Shown: piece by piece, positions 6,630 through 12,939 of the stretch
Layout: every line of letters begins with the position of its first letter
Position numbering within the stretch: position 1 is the stretch's first letter
From: Clostridia bacterium
GTDB lineage: Bacteria > Bacillota_A > Clostridia > Lachnospirales > Cellulosilyticaceae
Direction: 5' to 3'
Length of the DNA stretch: 14,593 nt
Assembly (NCBI GenBank): GCA_029239935.1
Contig: JARBTY010000053.1
Coordinates: 1 to 14,593, forward strand
The notes under the pieces: generated by a model
What the model was told of the DNA's origin: nothing
Seen by the model: the letters and a program-made list of their open reading frames with translations, nothing else
The model's database searches: none
Program-made: the position numbers and the translations under genes

Positions 6630-6670
6630 CAAGTTTACTTGGCATACCCTTTGGTAACACCTAGGGCACC
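6630..6670 (-). other. Two hairpins at the 5' side of the tRNA-like array
   Basis: On the minus strand, 6670-6641 folds into a long imperfect hairpin: GG...CC, TGCCCT/AGGGTA with one G-U pair, and an inner GGT-GTT-ACC. It is followed by CAAG-TAAA-CTTG (6641-6630). They lie between the proposed promoter and the first T-arm and are probably part of the same structured transcript. I recognise no known riboswitch. Confidence 0.4.
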
Positions 6671-6711
6671 GCAGAAATGATTTTAATTTCACGCAAAAGC
6701 AACCTTGCAAC

Positions 6712-6733
6712 ATTATATTACCTTAAAAAGGTA
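6712..6733 (-). promoter_or_regulatory. Promoter with palindromic operator for the tRNA-like/slipin/rtcB transcript
   Basis: A perfect -10 box TATAAT lies at 6717-6712 on the minus strand. No good -35 box is present 17 bases upstream. Instead, TACCTT-TTT-AAGGTA (6733-6719), a perfect 6-bp inverted repeat, sits one base upstream of the -10. A strong -10 with a poor -35 and a dyad in the spacer fits a regulated promoter, and the two WYL proteins encoded just upstream are the obvious candidates. Transcription would start near 6705, giving a leader of about 400 bases before the slipin GTG. A second possible -10, TAAAAT at 6685-6680, has TTGCAA 19 bases upstream. Confidence 0.45.
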
Positions 6734-6746
6734 TCTTTTATCATGG

Positions 6747-6785
6747 AAAAAAAGTTGCGAACTCATGTTATTCGCAACTTTTTTT
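6747..6785 (-). terminator. Strong intrinsic terminator of the WYL operon, usable on both strands
   Basis: A 15-bp perfect stem is made of A7-GTTGCGAA and TTCGCAAC-T7 around a 9-base loop at 6762-6770. The T-run follows on either strand. On the minus strand the left arm encodes the last codons of the second WYL gene and its TGA stop (6763-6765) lies in the loop. The slipin-rtcB genes downstream therefore need their own promoter or read-through. Confidence 0.88.
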
Positions 6786-7674
6786 GACTTAATAATCTTT
6801 GTTTAATTTGGTCTATGAAGGGTTCTGGTTCGACTGCTTTTACCATTGGTCCAAAGGATAGTACTCTGATTAACACCTCTGTCTCGTCATCCCCATTAAA
6901 AATAAGCTTCATTTGATAGCGATTTTCTCCTGTTTTAATCGTTTCTTTCTCAAAGTTTGCAAAATGGAGCATCGCACGTTCAAGAGCCTTTCTTTCATCT
7001 ATGATTTCTAGTGTTACTGATTTTTTGTTTCGGTAATAAGGTTTGAGCGTAGTATGATCATAAAACCCTAAAAGCTCACACCTTATAATCCTAGATAAAT
7101 TTATGACCATACGCTTATAGTTCCCCTTACAAATAAGTCTGAACTTATCATCTTTCTGGGAATATTCCAGTTTTCTTGGTATGTATGTATTTCTATGCAA
7201 ATACCCTTTTCCACTTTGAAATGATATAGTTAGTTTTCTTTTTTCCTTTAATGCCTGCAGAATGATTGTGAAGTTTTTTTTGTAGTCTTCACTTTCATAG
7301 GGATCGCCGTCTTTAATGAGGTCCATAAAATAGAAGTCCTCATTAAAGTACAAAGGTTGCACATCCTCTAGTCCTTCTATGGGCTGGGCAAATAAGGCAA
7401 ATCTTGGGTCCAGGCTTATGGCTTTTAAAAACCTAAGCTGAAGCATTGTCAGTGGCATCGATACTTTATGTTTGATTGGGGTTGTAAAGTCTTTCGTAAT
7501 AACCTGCCATTCTTCATCTTTAATTGCATTCATCATATATATAAAACTTTCAGAAAAAGCTGAATCATAAATAATATGATAGGCCATCTTTTCATCTAGC
7601 TCTTTATCTATTGCTTTATTGATTAGAAGTGCCATAGCATTATAGTAAGCACTGTATATCTCACTGAATATCAC
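6763..7674 (-). CDS. WYL-domain protein, second of an overlapping pair
   Basis: Translation most likely starts at GTG 7674, with GGAGGTGA five bases upstream, giving 303 residues (VIFSEIYSAYYNAMALLINK). A longer frame from an ATG at 7776 is out-of-frame reading of the preceding gene. The first 14 bases overlap the end of the upstream WYL gene, so translation is probably coupled. The middle to C-terminal part (ALKEKRKLTISFQSG, then YIPRKLEYSQKDDKFRLICK, then MVINLSRIIRCELLG) is a WYL domain, a ligand-binding fold found in bacterial regulators. The C-terminal extension (ETEVLIRVLSFGPMVKAVEP) is typical of WYL transcription factors. I see no clear helix-turn-helix at the N-terminus, so it may work as a heteromer with its neighbour. 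Its codons overlap the transcription terminator. Confidence 0.85.
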   Translation of the reverse strand: MIFSEIYSAYYNAMALLINKAIDKELDEKMAYHIIYDSAFSESFIYMMNAIKDEEWQVITKDFTTPIKHKVSMPLTMLQLRFLKAISLDPRFALFAQPIEGLEDVQPLYFNEDFYFMDLIKDGDPYESEDYKKNFTIILQALKEKRKLTISFQSGKGYLHRNTYIPRKLEYSQKDDKFRLICKGNYKRMVINLSRIIRCELLGFYDHTTLKPYYRNKKSVTLEIIDERKALERAMLHFANFEKETIKTGENRYQMKLIFNGDDETEVLIRVLSFGPMVKAVEPEPFIDQIKQRLLSQKKLRIT

Positions 7675-8911
7675 TTGCTTCACCTCCGCCGTATAGAGCG
7701 TACATGGCATCCATATCACAATAAAAAGTTTTAATAAATTCTTTATTGCTGCTTTCAATCGCCATAATCCTACCAATAAAGGTTCTTATCCATGGCATAA
7801 CCTCCATCGTATCAAATACTTCAACAAAGTATTCGTAGGTTGTTTCATCTATTTGCGTCAGTACCCCATGCCTACCCTCACGCTCAATACGGTTCACAAT
7901 AAATCGTTCATGATGAGAAATATAAAGTGTCATTTTTAACCATTGAAGCCCTTTAGAATTATAAAAAGATGTCCCCCATGTATGTAGAAGAATCTCTTCT
8001 AGTTCTTTTTGATATCTATCATAATGCTCAATCTTACCTAACGCTTTAACTGATTTGATATAATCCAATCTATAGGAAAGGATTTTTTTAAATCTAAGGT
8101 TGTAGGCACAAAGATACCTCCTGCCGCCCTGTACGCTTAACAAAAATTTCAAGGGTATAATTTCCAATGTTATACTCTTATCTGAACGGGGACTGTGATT
8201 TGTAATTTCCACTTTTTCATTCTTATGAATGGCCTCAAGAAGCAAGTAAACAACCTCACTTTCTAATGCATGCATCACATAATGATGCTTAAATGATAGA
8301 TAGGTGTTAGCATAATGATATTTATCCAGCAGAAAACTCCCAACAACTCCTAAGGGGGACACTTCACTAAAAAAAGTCAAGGCCTCACCAAATCCAGTGA
8401 GATCAACTCGTGTCGTTACCCGTGAATACTGCAGCTTCTTTCCGTCTTTTTCGGCTTGCAACACGCCAAGTCCCACATATTCAGAAAGCTTATTTCTAAC
8501 TGTAGATATATCTAAAATAATAGGTTTTTCAAAGTGAATAAGATAGTCACATGCAATTTTATCAGCAATCTCCTTTGCCGATAACTTCACATGGTTTTGC
8601 AAAATATCAAGAATCAAAAAATTTAATGTCATGTCATTCCTTGTAAACGTTTTTGCTTTAAAGGCTCTATATAGTGGGTTTGCTGGTATATCTGAGCTAT
8701 CTAGAGACACAAAGACATTTTTACCATTGGCATCACGACGAAATGACATATATTCTGAAAGGTAGCTCTCAATTCTACGCTTTTCATTATCATAGCTTCG
8801 CAAGCTCTTTTGATCGTAGTCCTCACGCGTTTTAAATCCGTACACATAAAAATCACGCATGTAATCTCTAATCTTATCGAACCTTTTAATAAGCTCTGAA
8901 AATTCACTCAC
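7661..8911 (-). CDS. WYL-domain transcriptional regulator, first of the pair
   Basis: The start is GTG at 8911, with GGGAGGTGA four bases upstream, giving 416 residues (VSEFSELIKRFDKIRDYMRD). An in-frame ATG seven codons earlier overlaps that site and has none of its own. Residues about 95-165 contain a winged helix: LSAKEIADKI, then ISTVRNKLSEYVGLGVLQAE. The WYL domain follows (ITLEIIPLKFLLSVQGGRRY, then LCAYNLRFKKILSYRLDYIK) and then a C-terminal extension (HERFIVNRIEREGRHG, EYFVEVFDTMEVMPWIRTFI). WYL proteins can sense nucleic acids or nucleotides. Position immediately upstream of a tRNA-like RNA, slipin and RtcB suggests sensing of RNA damage, which is inference. Promoter at 9029-9058; terminator after the second gene. 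Confidence 0.88.
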   Translation of the reverse strand: MSEFSELIKRFDKIRDYMRDFYVYGFKTREDYDQKSLRSYDNEKRRIESYLSEYMSFRRDANGKNVFVSLDSSDIPANPLYRAFKAKTFTRNDMTLNFLILDILQNHVKLSAKEIADKIACDYLIHFEKPIILDISTVRNKLSEYVGLGVLQAEKDGKKLQYSRVTTRVDLTGFGEALTFFSEVSPLGVVGSFLLDKYHYANTYLSFKHHYVMHALESEVVYLLLEAIHKNEKVEITNHSPRSDKSITLEIIPLKFLLSVQGGRRYLCAYNLRFKKILSYRLDYIKSVKALGKIEHYDRYQKELEEILLHTWGTSFYNSKGLQWLKMTLYISHHERFIVNRIEREGRHGVLTQIDETTYEYFVEVFDTMEVMPWIRTFIGRIMAIESSNKEFIKTFYCDMDAMYALYGGGEASDIQ

Positions 8912-9028
8912 TATATCACCTCCCTGGGTCATCAGCCTCGAATTAAGGGCTTTGTATAATAATCATCTAGAATATGCATTTAAGTGTTGCTAACATCCCG
9001 TTCCTTACCAATAGATTTCAATAATATT

Positions 9029-9058
9029 ATAATATATTCAACGATAAATATATGTCAA
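9029..9058 (-). promoter_or_regulatory. Promoter of the WYL operon
   Basis: A perfect -35 box TTGACA (9058-9053) is followed after 18 bases by TATTAT (9034-9029), with TATAAT overlapping slightly further on (9031-9026). The -10 region lies in a 12-bp palindrome, ATATTATAATAT (9024-9035), that may be an operator or simply AT-rich. The leader to the GTG start is about 110 bases and shows no evident riboswitch. Confidence 0.6.
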
Positions 9059-9140
9059 GCTAATCAGCTTATACACTATTATAATCAAGCAGCCTCAAAG
9101 AAAAATTTACATAACTCTCTAGGCTCCACTTTTTCTCATA

Positions 9141-9182
9141 ACAAAAAATGCATCTAGGTTTCAGCCTGAATGCATTTTTTGT
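9141..9182 (-). terminator. Intrinsic terminator after the toxin relic
   Basis: ACAAAAAATGCAT and ATGCATTTTTTGT pair over 13 bp, with an inner AGG/CCT and a two-base mismatch. The T-run works on either strand. On the minus strand it starts six bases after the stop codon of the broken ParE-like gene. Confidence 0.85.
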
Positions 9183-9187
9183 TTTTA

Positions 9188-9481
9188 TTATATTAAGTTG
9201 CGATATGCTCTTCTGCCATCAACAATGGCATATATAACAACTGCCTTATTCTTCTTATTTATCTTATAAAAGACAAGATGCTTTTCAATAATGATTGCTC
9301 TATATCTCTGCTTTTTAAAAATCGAATATCTTGGTATACTTCCTAACTCTGTAAACTCCTCAAGACGGTTATTGATGTTTCTATCTTTTCCAGATACCCC
9401 AGTGCACTATCAACATCTCCAAAATAATTTGCACTATAAAATATGATGTCACCCCTTTCTGATACTTTTCTTCATAGTCAT
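9188..9481 (-). pseudogene. ParE/RelE-type toxin, frameshifted
   Basis: The C-terminal half is intact in one frame: NNRLEEFTELGSIPRYSIFK, KQRYRAIIIEKHLVFYKINK, then KNKAVVIYAIVDGRRAYRNL-I and TAA at 9188-9190. The alternating strands and the final GRR-Y-x-x-L-I are typical of ParE/RelE toxins, which inhibit gyrase or cut mRNA. The preceding helix, DIIFYSANYFGDVDSALGYL-EKIE, is in a different frame (about 9450-9380), so at least one indel lies near 9385-9395. The family's first beta strand is missing: an ATG at 9481 gives MTMKKSIRKG and then a stop. No antitoxin gene is visible upstream in 9482-9585. This is a decayed toxin module. Confidence 0.65.
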
Positions 9482-9497
9482 ATCACAGTATGACTAT
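9474..9497. repeat. Perfect 9-bp inverted repeat at the toxin relic start
   Basis: ATAGTCATA-TCACAG-TATGACTAT is a perfect dyad with a 6-base centre, overlapping the former start region of the toxin relic. It could be the remaining operator of a toxin-antitoxin operon or a deletion scar. Confidence 0.45.
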
Positions 9498-9585
9498 TTA
9501 TTCAATCGTGAAAACAGTTTTATAATAGGCCAGTACTGCCGTAAAGTACATATTTATTTTATTGTTATTTTAATATTTATCTCAT

Positions 9586-10017
9586 TTAGTTTTGTTTCCG
9601 TAGCATACCACACTTATTAGGTGGTAAATACTCAAATTGATACTTGTGATATAATAAATCAGCAGGACTGTTCGCTATCAAACATATATAACTATCTTGA
9701 AAAGTACTTTCTTCAAAGTAATTATTGATTTCTTTCATTATTTGATCTGCAAATCCTTTTCTTCGATAATTTTCATCCACCATAATATCAGTCACTACAT
9801 AAGTGATTCCTTCATCACCTACAATTCTTCCAAATCCTATCAATTTTTCTTTATCATAAAAAGATACTGTAAATAAAGAATTTGTTATTGCTTTTCTGCT
9901 TCTTTCCAAATCTTTACTTCCCATTCCTGAACGAAGTCTCAAGCTAACATAATCTTCTGCTTTCGGTTTTTCATAGAGCATTTTCATTTCCATATACCTT
10001 CCTTTATTATTCTCCAT
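9586..10017 (-). CDS. GNAT family N-acetyltransferase
   Basis: The 143-residue protein is a GNAT acetyltransferase. The acetyl-CoA loop is YRRKGFADQIMKEI at about 84-97, preceded by the strand VVTDIMVDENY. The C-terminal LIANSPADLLYHKYQFEYLP has the aromatic arrangement usual in small GNATs of the amine or antibiotic-acetylating type. Substrate unknown. Start choice is uncertain: the ATG at 10017 has only a distant AAGGG, whereas the ATG at 9993 (MEMKMLYEKPKAEDYV) has AAGGA six bases upstream and gives a more typical N-terminus. It begins 13 bases after the acyltransferase gene and is the last gene of the TetR-led operon. Confidence 0.85.
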   Translation of the reverse strand: MENNKGRYMEMKMLYEKPKAEDYVSLRLRSGMGSKDLERSRKAITNSLFTVSFYDKEKLIGFGRIVGDEGITYVVTDIMVDENYRRKGFADQIMKEINNYFEESTFQDSYICLIANSPADLLYHKYQFEYLPPNKCGMLRKQN

Positions 10018-10030
10018 ACTCTATAAGCCC

Positions 10031-11197
10031 TTAATTATTCAGTGAAGTGTCTATTTCACGAACTCTCCTAAATCCATTTTGAGCACTTTTTCTAATCAAC
10101 TTCATACCAAATAGGATTCGTGTAGCATTATATCTCCGAACAATATACTCGTATATAACCATTATAACAACTAGTGTACAGATTATGATGATAAAAAATT
10201 TTGCCAGATCAGGAATATTCAAATTAACAATGAAAAAGCCAATGAGAAATAATACATTCTGATGCAAAATATAGAATGGCATGACTGCTTCGCGGCTATA
10301 TTTCAAAAATGGATTAGAAAAATCAAGTCGCTTCATGGTAAATCCTAAAATAGTAAAAAGCTCAAGCCAAACCAAAATATCTGGATGGTTGGCAGACCCC
10401 TTGTGCAAAAAAACAGATCCACTTATGACCACAAAGGATAAACATGCCCAAATCCAACGAGTTGTAATGATCTGTAATCGCAGATGCTGATGGGATGATA
10501 ACAGATATCCGGCAAAGAAAAACCAGGCATATTGTGCCATTCGCCAGCCTCCAGCCACAATTGAACCTTCATTGGTTGTAACCTTTTGGATAATAACTGT
10601 AGGTACTAAAAATAAACTCAAAAAACCTGGGATAGCCAGGAAATCTCCGATTCGACGTAAAAACGTGCTGCCCGTCACTCCTTTAAACCACCAAAAGACG
10701 GGCATAAAAGCTAACGTGAAAATAAATAGAAATAACAAATACCATAGATGCATTCCATGAAAGGCAAAATTTCCCGTACCACCCGGTAAGTAAATACCCT
10801 CAAAATAGTGTGGAATAAATTCTATAAATGACCCATGGAACTGACCGTGAGAGATTCGTTCAAGATAAACCTGCATTGCCGAAAAGCTAAAAATACCAAC
10901 GATAAGAGGAACGAATAGCCGCATAACTTTATCTCTGATAAATCTGGTTGCCTTTGTCTTACTTACTGCATAGAAAACACTTGCTCCGGATATCAGGAAG
11001 ATTAATGGCATCATCCAAACTGCCATAAAATTCATTATAGTAGGCTCGATCCAAGTATAGGTGGTTGGATTCTTAACAGACCAATCCCCAGTATCGAAGA
11101 AGTGGATAGAGTGATATAGAAAGACTACAAAGATAGCAGTCACTCGAAGCCAATCTAAGTCATTACGCCGAATAGAATGTTCATAATTTTTTTGCAT
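10031..11197 (-). CDS. Membrane acyltransferase, acyltransferase-3 family
   Basis: This 388-residue polytopic membrane protein has about ten hydrophobic segments. The N-terminal signature RRNDLDWLRVTAIFVVFLYH contains the conserved Asp-Trp-x-Arg and the His of YHS that mark acyltransferase-3 proteins such as OpgC. A later segment, REAVMPFYILHQNVLFLIGF, is also characteristic. Such enzymes move acyl groups onto sugars, glycans or small molecules at the membrane; the substrate here is unknown. The ribosome binding site AGAGG lies inside the last codons of the upstream gene, which ends five bases before the ATG, so translation is coupled. It belongs to the four-gene operon under the TetR regulator. 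Confidence 0.88.
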   Translation of the reverse strand: MQKNYEHSIRRNDLDWLRVTAIFVVFLYHSIHFFDTGDWSVKNPTTYTWIEPTIMNFMAVWMMPLIFLISGASVFYAVSKTKATRFIRDKVMRLFVPLIVGIFSFSAMQVYLERISHGQFHGSFIEFIPHYFEGIYLPGGTGNFAFHGMHLWYLLFLFIFTLAFMPVFWWFKGVTGSTFLRRIGDFLAIPGFLSLFLVPTVIIQKVTTNEGSIVAGGWRMAQYAWFFFAGYLLSSHQHLRLQIITTRWIWACLSFVVISGSVFLHKGSANHPDILVWLELFTILGFTMKRLDFSNPFLKYSREAVMPFYILHQNVLFLIGFFIVNLNIPDLAKFFIIIICTLVVIMVIYEYIVRRYNATRILFGMKLIRKSAQNGFRRVREIDTSLNN

Positions 11198-11202
11198 ATT
11201 AT

Positions 11203-11643
11203 TTACCTCTCAGTCTTGACGACTACTTTGCATTCATTCTGATTCCAAAGAGTTGAGATTACATTGTATTTAGCATTTTCATCAAGTCCCTTTATCAATC
11301 CTTCCATTGCATCAAGGCAATAAATATTGCAAGGACTCCCTGCTCCCAGCTTTTTTGACAAACCGCATAGCATACAGTTTGTTGCTGTTGCCTTAAAACC
11401 TTCATTATTTTGTTCCGTGTTCCAATTAGCGCAGCCAAAAATTTCTGGAAGTATTTCGAATACTTGTATAGGCCTTTGAATTCCAAGCTGGGCTGCACGT
11501 AATTTACCGCCTGCCAGCTGCTCCTGTTTTTTCTCAGCAGTTACCTTTAAAAGAATTCCTTCCCTATCCAGCCTTAATACAGCATCTGCTAATGCCCCCG
11601 CATATATCATCTGCAGTACTTTAATTTTCTTTTCACTATCCAT
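11203..11643 (-). CDS. Small cysteine-rich protein, possibly ATC-hydrolase/V4R-like
   Basis: 146 residues, soluble. Cysteines at 71, 90, 93, 105, 109 and 138, including NCMLCGLSKKLGAG and SPCNIYCLDAMEGLIKGLDE, suggest a metal or redox site. The layout of cysteines before a helix and a final beta strand (QNECKVVVKTER) recalls small clostridial proteins of the L-2-amino-thiazoline-4-carboxylate hydrolase/V4R-like group. That assignment is by eye and weak. The N-terminal helix (IYAGALADAVLRLDREGILL) could make dimer contacts. GGGGG precedes the ATG by seven bases, and the TetR gene ends 14 bases upstream. Its position between regulator and acyltransferase suggests a ligand-binding or accessory role in the same pathway. 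Confidence 0.6.
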   Translation of the reverse strand: MDSEKKIKVLQMIYAGALADAVLRLDREGILLKVTAEKKQEQLAGGKLRAAQLGIQRPIQVFEILPEIFGCANWNTEQNNEGFKATATNCMLCGLSKKLGAGSPCNIYCLDAMEGLIKGLDENAKYNVISTLWNQNECKVVVKTER

Positions 11644-11657
11644 AATCCGACCCCCAT

Positions 11658-12233
11658 TTATAAATTTAATAGTTTCATTAATAATTCAATTTCATTTTTG
11701 ATATCTTCATCAGGAATCTCCTCATCCAAAAGAACAATTTTTTCTATCACATTCTCCATGACCCTCACAAATAAGTTTGAAAAGTTAGGTAGCATTTTTT
11801 TATTTTCTACATATCTCTCCAATATTTTTTTAGTCCTCTCCACGCGGCCATTTTCCCATTCAATCAAGTCTTTTCTAACCTTTGATTCTCCGTCAAAACC
11901 TAGCCAAACCTTGAGTGAAAGCTTATATACAGCTTTGTCATAGCTTAAGAGTTCTTTTCTTTGCTTTATTGCGTTAAAATAAGTCTCCTGTACTGTTGCT
12001 CCAATTATAACTTGTGCATTCAACCTTTCTATAAGCAAAACAAATTCCTTGTATGCTACTTCATAGAATAAATCCACTTTGTTCTTGTAGTAATAATACA
12101 ACGTTGGCAAGCTACACCCTGAACTGGAAGCAATGTCTCTCATGGATGTACCGTGATAGCCCTTGTCTGAAAATAATCTTACTGATTCTTTAAGTATTTT
12201 TTCTCTAAATCCTTCATCTGTTTTGTTTCTCAT
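11658..12233 (-). CDS. TetR family transcriptional regulator
   Basis: 191 residues. The N-terminal helix-turn-helix is clear: REKILKESVRLFSDKGYHGT, then SMRDIASSSGCSLPTLYYYY-KNKVDLF. The remaining residues form the helical ligand-binding and dimer domain, too variable to name the ligand. GGAG lies about ten bases before the ATG. It is the first gene of the operon with the cysteine-rich protein, acyltransferase and GNAT, spaced by 14, 5 and 13 bases. Two TAAC-N4-GTTA palindromes in its own promoter indicate autorepression, with the downstream genes as targets. Confidence 0.93.
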   Translation of the reverse strand: MRNKTDEGFREKILKESVRLFSDKGYHGTSMRDIASSSGCSLPTLYYYYKNKVDLFYEVAYKEFVLLIERLNAQVIIGATVQETYFNAIKQRKELLSYDKAVYKLSLKVWLGFDGESKVRKDLIEWENGRVERTKKILERYVENKKMLPNFSNLFVRVMENVIEKIVLLDEEIPDEDIKNEIELLMKLLNL

Positions 12234-12257
12234 TTAAGTTACACTCCATTTTATATC

Positions 12258-12305
12258 TAACGTTCGTTATATTTAATATTAACATTTGTTAGACTTTTTT
12301 GTCAA
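12258..12305 (-). promoter_or_regulatory. TetR promoter with two palindromic operators
   Basis: The -35 box TTGACA is at 12305-12300. TAACAAATGTTA (12291-12280) lies in the -35/-10 spacer, and TAACGAACGTTA (12269-12258) lies just downstream of the AT-rich -10 region. Both are TAAC-N4-GTTA dyads with centres 22 bp apart, about two helical turns, so two dimers would bind one face of the DNA. This is the usual layout for TetR autorepression. Confidence 0.7.
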
Positions 12306-12325
12306 TATGTTTTTCTATAAAATAA

Positions 12326-12370
12326 ATATCCAAATGTATTAAGCTTCTTTATCTCAATGCATTTGGATAT
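12326..12370 (-). terminator. Hairpin terminator after the MazG-like gene
   Basis: A 15-bp stem (ATATCCAAATGTATT with AATGCATTTGGATAT, one G-U pair) surrounds a 15-base loop, starting 22 bases after the MazG-like stop codon. On the minus strand it is followed by TTTATTTTA rather than a pure T-run, so efficiency may be moderate. Confidence 0.6.
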
Positions 12371-12391
12371 AATCCCCATATATCAAAATAA

Positions 12392-12712
12392 TTATCTCTC
12401 TAGATTAGTCAAAAACTCATGCATAGATTTCATGATATCGACATCCATACGTTCTGCAAGCACAATCAACCACCAAATACATTCACTTAGTTTATGTTCT
12501 AATTGCGCCGCTTCATTTTCCGAAACTGGCCAACGCTTCTGATCGGCCATTGTCAGTCGCCCAACAAGTCCTGCATCCGTTAAAAAAGCAAGTGCATCCT
12601 CTTCTATTGTCCACTCACTGCCATGGTATTGCTTTTCCAATTTATGATAATGATCTCTTATCTTTTTAGAACGTTCGATCACATCACTTAAACTCATTTC
12701 TTTATCTTTCAT
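12392..12712 (-). CDS. MazG-like protein
   Basis: 106 residues, all-alpha. The segments WTIEEDALAFLTDAGLVGRL and LEHKLSECIWWLIVLAERMD match the two metal-binding helices of the MazG-like NTP pyrophosphatase superfamily, with E-E-D in the first and E near the Trp pair in the second. Family enzymes hydrolyse (d)NTPs to monophosphates. In the second helix the usual ExxD is SECIWW, without an obvious Asp at the expected spacing, so catalysis is uncertain. GAGG lies eight bases before the ATG. It appears monocistronic, with its own terminator. The 227-base region upstream holds the nitroreductase terminator and only weak promoter candidates. Confidence 0.75.
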   Translation of the reverse strand: MKDKEMSLSDVIERSKKIRDHYHKLEKQYHGSEWTIEEDALAFLTDAGLVGRLTMADQKRWPVSENEAAQLEHKLSECIWWLIVLAERMDVDIMKSMHEFLTNLER

Positions 12713-12874
12713 AATACCAACCTCTCTTAAAAACTACCCTTATAATATTTGCACATTCATTTCTTATAAGATTTACTTGCAATATTCACTAAGTTAGAAT
12801 AGCATCAAAAACTTGACAACATACTGTCATATTATAAAATAATATTTCTAATCTTCATCTAGATAAAATTGAAT

Positions 12875-12923
12875 AAACCATGCATAAAGTAGGAAATTAA
12901 ATTCCTTTATATGCATGGTTTTT
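12875..12923 (-). terminator. Terminator of the MarR-ferredoxin-nitroreductase operon
   Basis: AAACCATGCATA and TATGCATGGTTT pair over 12 bp, and the stem continues through AAG/CTT and GGAA/TTCC with small bulges. It lies 17 bases after the nitroreductase stop codon. The T-run is cleaner on the plus strand (GGTTTTTAG) than on the minus strand (GGTTTATT). Confidence 0.7.
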
Positions 12924-12939
12924 AGTTAAGAAAAATATT

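Noticed and set aside
6519..6660. Two ordinary tRNA genes on the minus strand
   Set aside because: Both T-arms are canonical, but no acceptor 5' strand, D-arm or anticodon arm lies upstream in normal order. The 7-bp partner of each acceptor 3' strand lies immediately downstream, and no anticodon arm can be drawn.
7675..7776. Longer second WYL protein from ATG 7776
   Set aside because: These 34 codons are out-of-frame reading of the first WYL gene. GTG 7674 has GGAGGTGA directly upstream.
6387..8932. Ro60/Rsr gene expected with a Y RNA
   Set aside because: The neighbouring proteins are WYL proteins and a slipin; none shows a TROVE or von Willebrand A domain. A Ro60 gene could lie elsewhere in the genome.
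10281..10760. Plus-strand open frames within the acyltransferase gene
   Set aside because: They are shadows of a conserved membrane protein gene on the other strand.
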